NCBI GenBank assembly: GCA_003693705.1
Contig: RBZT01000751.1
Location: forward strand, 124,001 to 188,000
Origin: Polymyxa betae
Taxonomy: Eukaryota > Endomyxa > Phytomyxea > Plasmodiophorida > Plasmodiophoridae
DNA: 64,000 nucleotides
Reading direction: 5' to 3'
The stretch's first letter is position 1, and every line of letters begins with the position of its first letter. The position numbers and the translations under genes are program-made. The notes under the pieces are model-generated. The model did no database searches, was not told the origin of the DNA, and worked only from the letters and a program-made list of their open reading frames with translations. Below, one piece after another: positions 35,230-46,856 of this stretch.

Positions 35230-35544
35230 GTCGGAAATGCGGGCGTCTTGAGGACCAGCGCCGCCAACACGGTTCGTGCCCGACCGGATCCAATCTGATG
35301 GCTTTGATAGGAAGGGGCGTCATGGAGCGACAAACGGCTGTTTCATTGACAAAAAAAATCTTTTTTTGTTTATTTTGTATTTTTTCGAAAAATTGCGCGT
35401 AAATATCTCCTAGCGGCGACCTTGCGATGGGCGCCGTTCCCATAAAAATTACAAAACAAATGTTGATATTTTTTTGAACAATTGCGGCGATTTTCTCATT
35501 GCATTGGTGAGCTGTTTTCTGGCGTTTACTGCGGCGACGTTGCG

Positions 35545-36191
35545 ATGGGTGCCGTTCCCGCTCCCGACCAGGAGCCATGCCGGATTTGCGACGACATGAA
35601 GGATTTCCTGGCGAAGCGTGGTTTCAGGCTGCCGCCACCCAGCTCGCCCGCTCATGTATGCCGATGGTTCGCTCGAGTCGGGGTGCTAACGGCCGGACCA
35701 GGACGAGAAGGTCGACGATAACGCCACCAAGGTCCCTGATCACAACACAGGCGGCGGCGGTATCGTCGAATGTCCATTAGATCGACCCACCCTGGGGCGG
35801 TATTCCTGGGCGATGCTGCATACAATGGCGGCCTATTACCCAACGAATCCGACCAAATCGGATCAGACCGCCATGACCGATTTCATGCATCGATTCGCCC
35901 AGGTAAACGAAAAGCACTTTCTCATTCGTTTGTCCAACTGATCTGTTCTTACCGTCATTTGTCTTTTGTCGTTCGTTTTTATTCATTCTTTGTTGGCAGT
36001 TCTATCCATGTGCGACCTGTGCTAAACATCTTCGTCAAGATTTGAAATCGTATCCGCCCGAGACCACCTCCCGCCATCTGTTCTCGCAATGGATGTGCCA
36101 GCTGCACAATCGCGTCAATCGCCGCCTCGGCAAGCCTCTTTTCGATTGCAACAAAGTCGAGGAACGGTGGCGTACTGGACCGCCCTGCTAG
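35545..36191 (+). CDS. ERV1: FAD-linked sulfhydryl oxidase ERV1/ALR
   Basis: Three exons (35545-35655, 35702-35902, 36000-36191) give 167 residues. The N-terminal shuttle pair is CRIC ([15 protein letters not shown]). The FAD domain starts [17 protein letters not shown] and has the active-site pair FYPCATC (Cys-Ala-Thr-Cys; animals have CEEC). It continues [20 protein letters not shown] and ends [13 protein letters not shown], the C-terminal pair being partly present. The protein reoxidises Mia40 in the intermembrane space and passes electrons to cytochrome c. A Gly/Asp-rich linker (HNTGGGG) lies between the parts. It is convergent with the MFS gene, about 50 bp between stops. Confidence 0.95.
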
Positions 36192-36240
36192 TTCCATCTG
36201 TCCGAACACGTATTACATATTTTTCTAATTTATCTGTTTG

Positions 36241-37907
36241 TCACAATCGTTGCCTGTCGTGTGCATTCGGCGTCGCTACGGCGACTTCGTAGATCGGCGG
36301 CGGCGGCCCTTTGTCGACGGAGAACGACTCCATCTGGACGGCCTTCGCCAACTCGACCTGGACGACCTGCTCGGCGTGATTGGGCTTGCTGAGTCGTTCG
36401 GGAATCCCCAAGTAAACAACGATGGCTGCGACGACGGCAAGGATGGTCAGGAATAGGAACGGAATGCTCTTCGTATGGTTGGTCTCAAGCAGGATGAAGG
36501 CTATCAAGGTCACAAGGGCGGTCTGCGACAGGCTGGCGACCGACTGCGACAGGCCCGTGATCGTCGTTCGGCATCGTGGCGGGCTGGCGTTGTTGACAAG
36601 CTGGGCGCCTCCCGTCAGACCCATCGACAGGTTGATGCCGCGAACGGCGAAGACGGCGACCTCGGCGGCGTGTCTCATCGTGGTGTCGCCGATCAGCGAG
36701 GTCAGATAGGTGGCCGGGACCGTTAAGATCATCATGCCGACGGCGAACTTGGTGACCTGGACAACAGAAAAGATACCGCAGATGTATGGGTAGAGAAATA
36801 AGGTAAAGAGCATTCGGACCAGACCTAATGATGGGCCAGTTCAGGCCAGAGACATTTCCGGTATGTCGACGTCAACATACCCTGGACGGAGAAGAGCCAT
36901 TTCAAAGACGGCCGTTGTACTGTCTGTGTGATGATCACGTGATCGGGGGCCTAACAAGCAGGTAAACCCTAAAAACCCTAGAAACCCTAAACCCCAGCGA
37001 ACCTGTAATAACAGCGTGCATGCCGAATACGAGATCGCCGCCAGGAAGCAGAGTTTGTAATCCCAGAGAGTCCGTCCCAGGCCGTGCGCATGTTCGCTCC
37101 AGGTCCTCGGAGGCCGTGGCACGTCGACGACGACGCGGGCCGGCGGCGGCAGATACGGCAGGAACACTGCGCACACGAGCAGCGTCACCCACGTGATACC
37201 CGACACGATCCAGCCCGTGACCGCCGCCGAATTGTTCCCGATCTCGTTCTGGTCGGGGATCCAGGCGCAGAGCGGCACCTATAAGGAATCGGGGATTGGG
37301 TCCATCGGTTGGGTCCAGTACGGATCGCGGCGTAAGGGCGCGCGTCCCCCCCGGCGGTCGGTCGGTCTCTTACCATGGAGACGGCGGCGCCGAACGCCCC
37401 GATAATCAGCGAGTACGCCCTCGGCTGGTTGCTGCTGTTGCTCGTACGACCGGCGTACGCGCGAGTCAACGTGACGTTGGCGCTGATACCGCTGAGGACG
37501 CGGCCAGCGATCGCCCAATCCAACGTCTTGGCCGAGGCCATCACACCCGTCCCGATCGCCTGGAACAGCAAGCTCGTTAGGACCCCGAATCTCTGCCCGT
37601 AATATTTGTCGCTGTCCGAGAACACGGGATCAGTACGGTTTGGAAACGGCCGACCGGGTCCGTACCAGATCTGGCCCCAGAACAAGTTGGCGATGCCGTT
37701 GGCGGTGAGGAAGGCGGATCCGAGTCTGGCGCGCGTAAGCGGATGCCCGAAATCCGTATTGAGATCCTCGAGATGGGCGAATACCATATTATGGGAAAGG
37801 CCTTGGGCGAACATGGCCAGTACGAGACAGATCGGAATGCGGATATCATTGGCGAAGAGCTGATCCATAGGGAGGCGATCGTGATCGCTGTCGTCATTCC
37901 GCCGCAT
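36241..37907 (-). CDS. Major facilitator superfamily transporter, DHA1-like
   Basis: About four exons. The N-terminal half reads MDQLFANDIRIPICLVLAMF, GSAFLTANGIANLFWGQI and SISANVTLTRAYAG-like segments (GRVLSGISANVTLTRAYAGR), which match the YCR023C/ZIFL branch of drug-H+ antiporters. The second half has WIVSGITWVTLLVCAVFLPYL and later LFTLFLYPYICGIFSVVQV, TGLSQSVASLSQTALVTLIA. About twelve membrane segments can be drawn. Substrate unknown. One intron (around 36950-37010) holds several TTTAGGG-like units. The end AVATPNAHDRQRL is a cytosolic tail. Confidence 0.8.
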
Positions 37908-39287
37908 CGATATGTTGATAGAAGATAAACAGTTAGAAAATAGAACGGGCTACCCCCTTTCTGGCTGGATGGAATTGATAGAAGGCCGATCGATAACTTT
38001 GATTAATTTGATTCAAGTTGGGACTTGGGGTGGAGGGTCACAGCACTGCAACGTGGATGCGCACCACGCGGATCTGAAGTCGGCCTCCTGATTCGAAGGA
38101 CGCGGTGATGGGCTCGATTTGGGGTGGCGGGGTGAGACCAATAGACAGAGGCAGGTCGGATCTGTTGATGATGGAACGCGGTGAACGAGTCAGAGCTGGC
38201 ACTGGAACCGCAGGGTTGCGCCCGACGCGACAACGTGTTGATTGGAAGACGTCAAGCTGAACGCGGTGACGGGCTCGATTTGGGGTGGCGGGGTGAGACC
38301 AATTGACAGAGGCAGGTCGATCTGTTGATGATGGAACGCGGTGAACGAGTCAGAGCTGGCACTGGATAGCAGGGTTGCGGCCGATGCGACACCGTGTTGA
38401 TCGGAAGACGTTCAAGCTGAACGCGGTGAATGAACGAGAATGACACAGATCGGTGCAACCTGGCATCCGTTCAATCTCGGTCGGACCGAGACAGCGATTA
38501 GTGGCGGCGGCGCTTGATTGTCGATCGGAGAACGACGGGATCGGCTGCGGGTCGGAGCCGGACTTGCCCTTCCGATGGTAACATTACTGATTACATCGAT
38601 ATTGGATAACCTGGGTGCCTTCAAATAGTGGTAGCAATTCACATATGAAACTTTTCACGTAACATTATTCAGTGCGACTTAATCAGCAGTGCGGTCATGT
38701 CAATTTTGTACTAATAAGTGAAGATATCTCTCCAATTTACACATTTGGAAACCAATCGGGCTTGAGCTCGACGGTTATGAAAGCTGCCAACGATAACCCG
38801 AATTTAACCGGCAGCAACACGAATCATGCAATGCAATGCTGATTCGAATCAAAACCCAGGAGACCCAATTCATACGCGGACCCATTCATATATCGTTGTC
38901 GTCAAACAGCGGCAATTCGTCTTCCAGGTTCATGCTGATTTGCTGGATGAAGAGGAAGCGCCCTGGCGGAGTTGGAAGTACGAGAGGCTGGTGCACGGCG
39001 CAGTCCGCGATCTCTCCCTCCCTACTGTCCTTCTCAATCACACATTTCGTGCTCGTCTCGAACCCAGCCAATCACCACCATCCTTCTCTCCCCAATACCG
39101 CCCCAGATCATCGCCTGCTAGATCCGCCTCTAACCTATATTCATAAGTTCGTTGACCGTGCCCTATTCTGCGCCGTCTCCTGCCAGAGAGACGACCACCT
39201 TTCTGTATTTTCATGAAGTTTCCGAATTCGTTTTTTTTTCTGTTATAAATTCGTTCACCTGCTGATTGGTCTCTGTATCAGTGTCAG
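37908..39287. other. Repeat-bearing intergenic stretch
   Basis: About 1.4 kb between the divergent MFS and CCT1 genes. It holds a two-copy tandem repeat of about 160 bp (listed separately) and AT-rich sequence. A plus frame at 38826-39146 (106 codons; starts MQCNADSNQNPGDPIHTRTH) has a coded-looking middle (VLIN-like LPTVLLNHTFRARLEPS) but no family. The first exon of CCT1 should be here as well and was not identified. Confidence 0.4.
38101..38429. repeat. Tandem repeat, two copies of about 160 bp
   Basis: The unit begins CGCGGTGAYGGGCTCGATTT at 38101 and again at 38262, with a partial third start (CGCGGTGAA) at 38422. Copies are nearly identical for about 130 bp and differ by a few point changes and 1-3 bp indels. 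It is non-coding as far as I can see, GC-rich, and inside the gap between the MFS and CCT1 genes. Confidence 0.85.
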
Positions 39288-41293
39288 GATTATCGATCAT
39301 CGGTGAACGTGTCACCGGCACGGAAGTTCGTAATGACAATGGTAATACTGGCTCGCTATGGGTTGGATCTCGATTTTGACACCCGATCTAGTCACCGCCT
39401 GTCTCGCGATCTCCAACATCGTGAAATCATCATTGGGCCCTGTCGGTCTCGATAAGATGCTCGTTGACGAGGTCGGCGATGTCACCATCACCAATGATGG
39501 CGCCACCATTCTCAAGCTTCTGGAGGTAAAAAGCACCATGGTCGAATCATTCGATCCGCTAAAGGGCATCTAGGTCGAGCATCCGGCCGCGAAAGTTCTC
39601 GTCGAACTGTCCAACCTGCAGGATCAGGAAGTCGGGGACGGCACCACATCGGTTGTCATTCTCGCTGCCGAATTGCTGAAGCGCGCCAACGAATTGGTCT
39701 CTGCTAACATCCATCCGACCTCGATCATTGCTGGATTCCAATTTGCTAAGAAGGAATGCTGCAAATATATCGCTGATCATCTATCTCTTAAGGTCAGCCT
39801 GCCTTTAACAACCACCTCTCATTGAAAGTTTCTTCAAAATTTGCTTTTTTATTTTTTTTATGGATCTGATTTGCTGCAGGTTGAAAGCCTCGGTCGCGAA
39901 TGTCTCATCAACTGCGCCAAGACGTCGATGTCGTCCAAGATCATTGGAATGGACAGCGATTTCTTCGCCGAGATGTGTGTGAACGCCGTTCAGGCGGTGA
40001 AGACCGTCACGCCCAAGGGCAAGGTCAAATACTTCCTGAAAGCCATCAACATTCTGAAGGCGCACGGCCGCTCGTCGACCGAATCCGAGCTCGTCAATGG
40101 GTTCGCATTGAATGCGACGCGCGCTTCGCAACAGATGCCACCGTTCATTAAAGACGCTGTCATCGCCTGTCTCGATATCGATCTTCGCCGTACCAAGATG
40201 GCGTTCGGTGTCCAGGTCCTGGTTGACGACCCCACGAAACTTGAAAAGATTCGCGAACGTGAAAGCGATATCACCAAGGAGCGTATTCAAATGCTGCTCA
40301 AAGCAGGTTCGGTTTGCGATCTGCTCAGAGCGCTCCTTTTGTTTAGATCGCTGTTCAGGTGCCAATGTGATATTGACGACAAAAGGTATTGACGATATGG
40401 CGTTGAAATACTTCGTTGACGCCGGCGCCATTGCTGTGCGCCGCTGTGCCAAGGAGGATCTTCGCCGTATTGCAAAGGCGACCGGTGCTACATTGTTGCT
40501 GTCTCTGGCTGATATGGAGGGTGATTGGCGGTTTCCGTTCTGTATGGCGTTTGGTCTCAGTTTCTGCAGGCAACGAGTCGGTGGATGCCTCGATGTTCGG
40601 TCATGCCGAATGTGTTACTGAGGAAGCCGTTGGTGACAGCCAGCTGCTTTACATCAAGGGCTGCAAGACGACCGCCGCTCAGACGATCGTGCTTCGAGGA
40701 GCGAACGATTTCATGCTGGACGAAATCGACAGGTAAAATGAGAATGCCACTCTGTTGTATTCCGCTAACGATTTGCAGATCGCTACACGATGCTCTGTCG
40801 GTAGTCAAGAGGACGCTCGAGTCCAAGACGGTCGTACCCGGTGGCGGTGCTGTTGAAGCTGGTCTGTCCATCTATTTGGAGAACTTGGCCGAGACGATGG
40901 GCTCCCGGCAGCAACTGGCTATCATGGAGTTCGCACAGGTACGACAATGGCCAGTATTACCCGACTGGTTTTCTGACAATGTCCAATAAGGCTCTGTTGG
41001 TGATTCCGAAGACGCTGGCCGTCAATGGTGCGCTAGACGCGACAGAATTGGTGGCACAGCTGCGAGCGTATCACTACGCCGCCCAGTCTGAGGAAGGACG
41101 AGGCGATAGCAAGTGGATCGGTCTGGATCTGCAAAACGGTCTTGTCCGGGATAGTGTCAAAGCTGGTGTCCTTGAGCCCGCCATGTCCAAGATCAAGAGT
41201 CTGCGATTCGCTTGCGAAGCAGCCATCACTGTTTTACGAATCGACGATTCCATCAAGATGACCCCGAAGGACAAACCCAAAGGCGCCCATTAA
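39288..41293 (+). CDS. CCT1: Cytosolic chaperonin TCP-1 alpha subunit
   Basis: Exons joined in frame read [83 protein letters not shown] (ATP-site GDGTT), ETSM-like [78 protein letters not shown] and [20 protein letters not shown]. This matches CCT1 rather than other CCT subunits. The end is [11 protein letters not shown]. It folds actin and tubulin in the TRiC ring. The very first exon with the start codon is upstream of about 39288 and was not located. The introns resolved here run from under 50 to about 100 nt. Confidence 0.93.
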
Positions 41294-41388
41294 TTGAACC
41301 TAGGAGATATCATATCCGAAAACAAATGTTAAATTGACTAAGGAGTCCTCTGGTTCAATCGTCGAGTTCGTTTGAGTACACTTGACTA

Positions 41389-42233
41389 ATGTTCCAATCT
41401 GTATTCATCTCTATCCTCACTTGGGCGTTCTCCCCTGGATTTTGCTTGATCAGCCCGAAAGTTCAGCATGATGAGCTCATCGGTCGCATTGGATCTGCGG
41501 TCTGGGACGATCTGAATCCCGATATCCAATGGGTGTTTGGAGGCAAACATTTCACAGATCCGATTATGTTGACGAACGACCTCTGGCGCCTGAACCGAAC
41601 CGACATGAAATGGAGATTGATTTCTGGGCAGTATCGCAACGCCACAAGCCAAGCTCACTGGCCCGGAAGTCGATCCATAGCTTGTTCCTGGTCGGTGTAT
41701 AACTACTCGACCGGGATGGCATCACATTGGCTCTTCGGTGGCGACGGATATGGCTCTGCTACCAATCCAGGACTGTTATCCGATCTCTGGCAATTCTTTC
41801 CCCAAAATCTGTTCGTAGAACGATCGCCCATAGATAATGACGTCAATGCCATGCCATAGATCATTCGTGTTCAAAGGTGGACCGATCAGTCCGTTTCAAC
41901 CAGGCCAGTACGGCCGCATGCGCGTGGCGAGCTCCAGTTCCTATCCGGGATCGCGAACAGGTTCAACTTGCTGGACTGTTTATAATCGATATCTTTGGCT
42001 GGGCGGTGGAATCGGTTGCGATAATTCCACGGATTGTCAGACACAGCCTCAATTACTGGATGACGGTATGGTGAAATCCAGATGAACAAGGATATCTAAG
42101 CTGACTAATCTTTGAAGCTTGGAAATACGATACTGCTACTGGAGTTTGGACATGGATGCGAGGTCACGATAATTTTGGTGATGCTCGCCTCTTTCCAAGG
42201 GCTATCACTTCAACGACAACCATGATCTTATAA
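41389..42233 (+). CDS. Secreted kelch-repeat protein, short form
   Basis: The start MFQSVFISILTWAFSPGFCL is a signal peptide. Kelch repeats follow: WVFGGKHFTDPIMLTNDLWR, GSRSIACSWSVYNYSTGMAS, HWLFGGDGYGSATNPGLLSD, LWQF, then PGSRTGSTCWTVYNRYLWLG and LWKYDTATGVWTWMRGHDNF. The last repeat begins ARLFPRAITSTTTMIL and hits a stop before the usual W...lylFGG end, so the propeller is incomplete. Exon limits in the middle (near 41810-41860) are not certain. The stop lies 1 bp from the convergent PDAT stop. It may be a truncated gene or one of the short forms seen in secreted kelch families. Confidence 0.65.
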
Positions 42234-42234
42234 A

Positions 42235-44430
42235 TTAACCGATATCTATCTTGTTTACTATCGACTCTATATCCGATATAATCCTTGTTTTAGGGTGTTT
42301 CTGATTATTGCTTACCACAGACAGCAAGTCTTCAATCAACTCTGCAACAAGTCAGAAACGAGGAAATTTTTCGTCAATTTTCCGACCTTGATTGCCCAGG
42401 ATGTCGACATGATCACCAGAAGTTGGCCCACCTCGAAAATCCCCGCCTCCGAACAGATTGACGGGATCATGCTGATATTCTCTCGTCACTACCGGAATTC
42501 CAGCTGGGTTCAGTCGTCGAGATTTCCATCCGCGAGTACACATGAATCCCTGTAATTGAATGAGAAAATTTTTACGTTGAAGAACAGACAGATAATTACA
42601 AGGCTAACTAGTGGCACTGTTCCATCTCCGTTACTAGTTATGATCCCCTTTCCTTCATTGCTCGTATCAATCTGAAAGGGAACCCGCGAACAGCTGCCTC
42701 CGGTTCGTTGCTGGTAGCTATGACTCTTGATTAATGGTGCTTTCTTGTGTCGAATCTCTTTTACCTATAAGACCTTTCCGTAGGCTTGTTTACTCCATAA
42801 AAGCAATAAATTTTCATCGAAGGCGCCATCGGTAGTTGTGATTGTAATGGGTTGTTCCAGTATTTTGGTCGATGAACAAACTCATCGGTTGTGTCAGTAA
42901 ATCCAAAGCTGGTCGAGTTATCGACTCTGGCCATAAAATTCGGTGCAATCTTCCTTAAAAGATCGAAAGATTCGTCCACGTTTAGATTTTGTTTCTTCAA
43001 AGCAGCTCGCCTTAGCACATATTGAACAAATAGAAAGAGAAAACGAAACAGAATACTCACTTTACGGAGGACTCAAAAGATTCTATATGTCCCAGACTAT
43101 AGTCGGCATTGTTACCCAGACATCCATCATTAGGAGTCTCATTGACCGGTTGCGAATGTGTAAAACGTAGCATAGCTCCAAAGGAGATCTGATTCGGAAC
43201 GTCATCAGGAGCGGAAACGACATCACCCCAAATTTTCACTCCGCCCTGTTCCATATTAGATCTGACAACCGTTTGCCAGGAAATCAAACCTTGGGTAGCA
43301 TGTCCGATAACGATCCCCATGAACGGAAAAGTTTCACGAGCATAGATCGACTCCAAACTTTATCTTTGAGATACTGCAAAGGGGCCGACAGCTCAGCGGT
43401 ATCCTTCATTTCCGCAGACATCAAAGTTGACATCGATTTAGGAACGCCTAACAGAGGTCCAGCAATATTGACGAAGGCATGAATATATGTCTCCACCCAA
43501 TGAGCATTTGCTCTTCCGCCCGATGACGACTGCACCCAGTTCAAGAACTGATAGAACACGAGCGCCCCATAACTGTGAGCGAAAATCACCACTTTCCGTT
43601 CAGATGAGGTTTTATAGGCAATCTCAATGACAGATTTCAACTTCGTGAAGTAATGGTCACGAATTTCGAGGTTCTGAGCTGAAAGGCGCCAATCATACAA
43701 AGCCATGAACATGTTGTTAGGATCATATCCGATCGAAGCTAGTTCTTCTATAAGTGGTGCGAATATCCAATAAATTCCCATCAGAAAATCGGCCCCTTCC
43801 AACCCGAAGCTGGGGCGAACTACGCAGAATGCTCAGTGATTATAGCTATTGTCAAAACGAGCTTCGACCTTTAATCCCGTCGGGATCTAATCCTGTCGTA
43901 TAATTCAACGATAGATGTCGAAAAAGACATACTGGGTCGATAACGGCTTGCTTGATCATGGTTGCCGCGCTACCCCACTACCATCTATCAGAAGCAGCAT
44001 TTTCTGAAGCCAGGACACCTACAATCTTGGTGCGAAACGAATTCGTAACGCAGACATCCGAGTTCCAGATTTCCAACCCAGAGCCCAAAATCCCTGGTAT
44101 GATAATGATTGGGAAATGGGCTTGTACTTTCTCAGGTGTGGCAGCGTCCGCTCGAGGACGCTTTCGACGAGGCGCCGAAACAACCGACGACAGCATTGAC
44201 AGCAGGGCAGCCAGAAACGAGATAACGATTACGAATAGCAGCAAACATAGCCATGGTGGCCCTCGTCGCCATGTGACAACCGGTTTCACTGACTTCCTTG
44301 GAGACGGACGATTGTTGTCGATGGACGACAAGGACCTGGCTCGCGTTCTTCTCCGAGGTTTGCTGGACCTCGTTAACGATGATGACGACGACGTCTGTCC
44401 AGATTGTGGAAGAGATAAAGGCGGCTGCAT
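42235..44430 (-). CDS. PDAT: Phospholipid:diacylglycerol acyltransferase
   Basis: A basic, Ser-rich N-terminus (MQPPLSLPQSGQTSSSSSLT, then RRRTRARS) is followed by one membrane anchor (LCLLLFVIVISFLAALLSM), as in Lro1. The lumenal LCAT fold has PIIIIPGILGSGLEIW, KQAVIDPVCLFRHLSLNYTT, RPSFGLEGADFLMGIYWIFA, the nucleophile in FAHSYGALV, GVKIWGDVVSAPDDVP, NGDGTVPLVS with the Asp and GDHVDILGNQ with the His. The end IEDLLSVVSNNQKHPKTRII runs to a stop at 42237-42235. It moves an acyl chain from phospholipid to diacylglycerol to make triacylglycerol in the ER. Introns of about 50 nt. Confidence 0.93.
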
Positions 44431-44930
44431 CACTGCTTCGTCAATGACTGATTCCTCAGTGAGGCCGTAACATGGACTGCATGTCAGATGAGGAAGGCCT
44501 CGCCCAAGTCCTGATCTCTACAGAGATCATGCCCCACCTGCTATTTCATGGCAGAGTGAGGAAGGCCTCACCCCTGTTCATTCGACCAGTCAAGCAGCAT
44601 TGTAGAAATGGCTCCAGAGTCACTCTTGCATGTGAGGGAGGCCTCGCCCACTGGCAACAGGCAGGCCAAAGTGGTGACCCGGAACGACCTCTTCGCATCG
44701 CTTCTCATTTGTTCAATGCCTCGAAGGAGACAAGAAGGGGCAAATATCGGGCGAGCCTGAAACCGATGGCGGTGCGGCGTTTGAAACAGCTGCTGCTTGA
44801 CCCGTCCCTGCCACCGAGATATGTATCGTGAATCCCTTTAAGTCGGCAAGCACGACATTCCGCTGCCCGTCACCTATTGCTGTCGCCGTTCCTTTCATTC
44901 TTCATGCTGATCTTCATTTAACGACAGGAC
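44431..44930. other. Divergent promoter region with repeated GGCCTC motif
   Basis: Lies between the PDAT and RGS-DENN start codons. A motif close to GTGAGGAAGGCCTCRCCC occurs three times (44487-44505, 44556-44573, 44632-44650), spaced 69 and 76 bp. The second copy is a near-perfect inverted repeat (GTGAGG-AAGG-CCTCAC). A further inverted repeat, GATCTC-TACA-GAGATC, lies at about 44513-44528. No gene is recognised. Confidence 0.5.
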
Positions 44931-46744
44931 ATGTCAATATCGGTGACGGATGTAGTGTCTGAGAAGGCTTTGCTTAAAGCCTTGTTCGAATTTTCAAGCA
45001 GCCTTTCGGATCAGGCGTTAGTTGTTAGTTTAGTATCAATGGATTCTGCGCTAAACGCTGGTGATGATTTCGCAGCGCAAGCTCATCGCCTGCTTTCAAC
45101 GTGTTTTGCTTCCCGAGGACCCTTTTTATTACGTCTGTCCGCAGAGAGAGTTCAACAGATAAATGCTTTTCGTAAAGCACTTAAAAGCAACGATATGGTT
45201 GCAGCCAAAGAAACCCTAAACAACATTCGGCGTGCGGTTATTGATGAAATCGACACTCACATTATGCCAGAATTTTGCAAGCGATCGCCACCAGAAAAAG
45301 CTGTGGTCGATTCGTTCGACGAAGTTTTATGTAATCCTGATTATCTCGCCTTCTTTGCTTTATTCGCATTGAAATATGAAACTTCGCGTCAGGCTTTGTC
45401 TCAGTTTTCACTGGGAAATGGCAATATGAAAAACGCTTTGTCAGAAGACTGCTGGGGGTTATTCAAGGAATCTGACGCCTATTCCACAATGGTTATAACA
45501 AATACGAAGTCTCGATCAACTTTGAGAGCTCTGCGAATGCACCCTTCATTTCAAGGCCTTATTACTGCAACTACAAACTTGGAGAGGAAAGTTCCCCCTG
45601 CCAAGGAGAAGCCGCATATTGACTCTATCGTCGAGTGTCTTTGGAAAACCGGCTCACCTCAAGCTGAAGTTGTATCAGTTTATCCCAAGACTGATGAAAC
45701 GACTATGTCATCCATTACTACCTTCTGCTTTCCTGTTATCAAGGATCCAGCAGCTGTTGAAGACGTCCGAGCATTCGCGTTTGTCTTGACGCGATCAGAC
45801 GGTACAAGAAGGTACGCATGTTGTCAGCAGACTCGACATGCCGACGGAATCGGCGCTGTTTGTGTGATATCGACCTCGCCTGAATACCAGTTAATGAAGG
45901 AGATCGTAGAAAAATCCGACTTTGCCGAGATGCAGGCGCTGATTAGCAACATGGGCGAGCGACCCGAACGAGATCTTCCCGAAATGTCCGATATAAATGT
46001 CAGCATCATCTTTCAGTTAATGCACCCGCTAAGGATTATGTCACTGCTGGAAGCCGTGATTCTTGAGCAGAAGGTTTTGCTGCTCTCAAGCCAACTGAAC
46101 ATCCTTTCGATGGTCGGAGAAACCATTCGATGGCTGCTGTCGCCATTCCAGATATCTGCAGTGTACATTCCAGTTCTGCCGAACTCGTTGATTGAAACTC
46201 TTCATTGTCCGACTTCTTTCTTAATTGGAATGCGTAAACCAAGGTTGCCTTTCCAAACTCTTGCATCTGATAGCCTCTTTCAGATACTTCTGTAATGAAT
46301 GTCGGCATTGATCTGGCTTCTATCGACATGTTGTGTGTCGCTGACCTTGATAACGATCGCGTTTGGTCTGTTGGGTCATCACAGCGGCAATTGCCAGTAC
46401 TGCCGGTCAGTATTCGAGCTCCAATCCTGCATGCTTTGAGGCGGGTCTGCTTCGGGCGCCTGGTCGATATCGATTTCCGAAATGTCTATCGAGAGATAAC
46501 TATTGAGGAGTGGCGGACATCGTTTCAAAAAGCGCTACAAGATCTGCTGCTCTTCGAAATGAAACGGTTCGTTGTTGCTGTACCGGACCTGGATGGTGAT
46601 GAACCCAATCGGATTGTCGCCGTTTTCGACGCACCGGCTTTTCTCTCAACCAAACCAAAAAGCTGGTATGCTTTTCTCCAAGCGTTCTTTTCCACGGCCG
46701 GATTCTCCTCGTTCCTATCGCAAACTATCTTGCCCGCTAGATAA
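44931..46744 (+). CDS. RGS-DENN domain protein
   Basis: Two exons (44931-46233 and 46284-46744; 50-nt intron) give 587 residues. The first 150 residues read like RGS helices: AHRLLSTCFASRGPFLLRLS then IDTHIMPEFCKRS, and a second RGS-like start, VDSFDEVLCNPDYLAFFALF. The rest is a DENN module: uDENN (SIVECLWKTGSPQAEVVSVY), core (HPLRIMSLLEAVILEQKVLL, SFLIGMHTSVMNVGIDLASI) and dDENN-like end (WYAFLQAFFSTAGFSSFLSQ). The junction GMH-TSVM is restored only by the intron. DENN proteins activate Rab GTPases and RGS domains act on G-alpha. This pairing would link the two, an inference. The RGS part starts late, so an upstream exon may be missing. Confidence 0.72.
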
Positions 46745-46856
46745 AAAAGCTGTATCCCTACATTTGGCTGATTCCTCGGCAACCTTCTAGCAACCAATGC
46801 CCGGCGGCAGTCACATGACTGGACCGTACGTTTAGATCTGGTTTGTAAGCGGCGAA

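Noticed and set aside
36962..36992. Telomere-like run as a chromosome end
   Set aside because: Only about four imperfect units, inside an intron and flanked by genes on both sides.
37185..37580. Long open frames on both strands over the MFS and MVD genes
   Set aside because: These are shadows of GC-rich coding sequence. The frames chosen are those with family motifs.
38826..39146. 106-codon plus frame before CCT1
   Set aside because: No recognisable domain and no clear splice to CCT1. It is mentioned in the gap entry but not called a gene.
44713..44930. Short frames in both directions just before the RGS-DENN start (for example HLTTGHVNIGDGC on plus)
   Set aside because: They faintly resemble a left-handed beta-helix protein but are too short, lack a start or splice partner, and overlap a promoter region.
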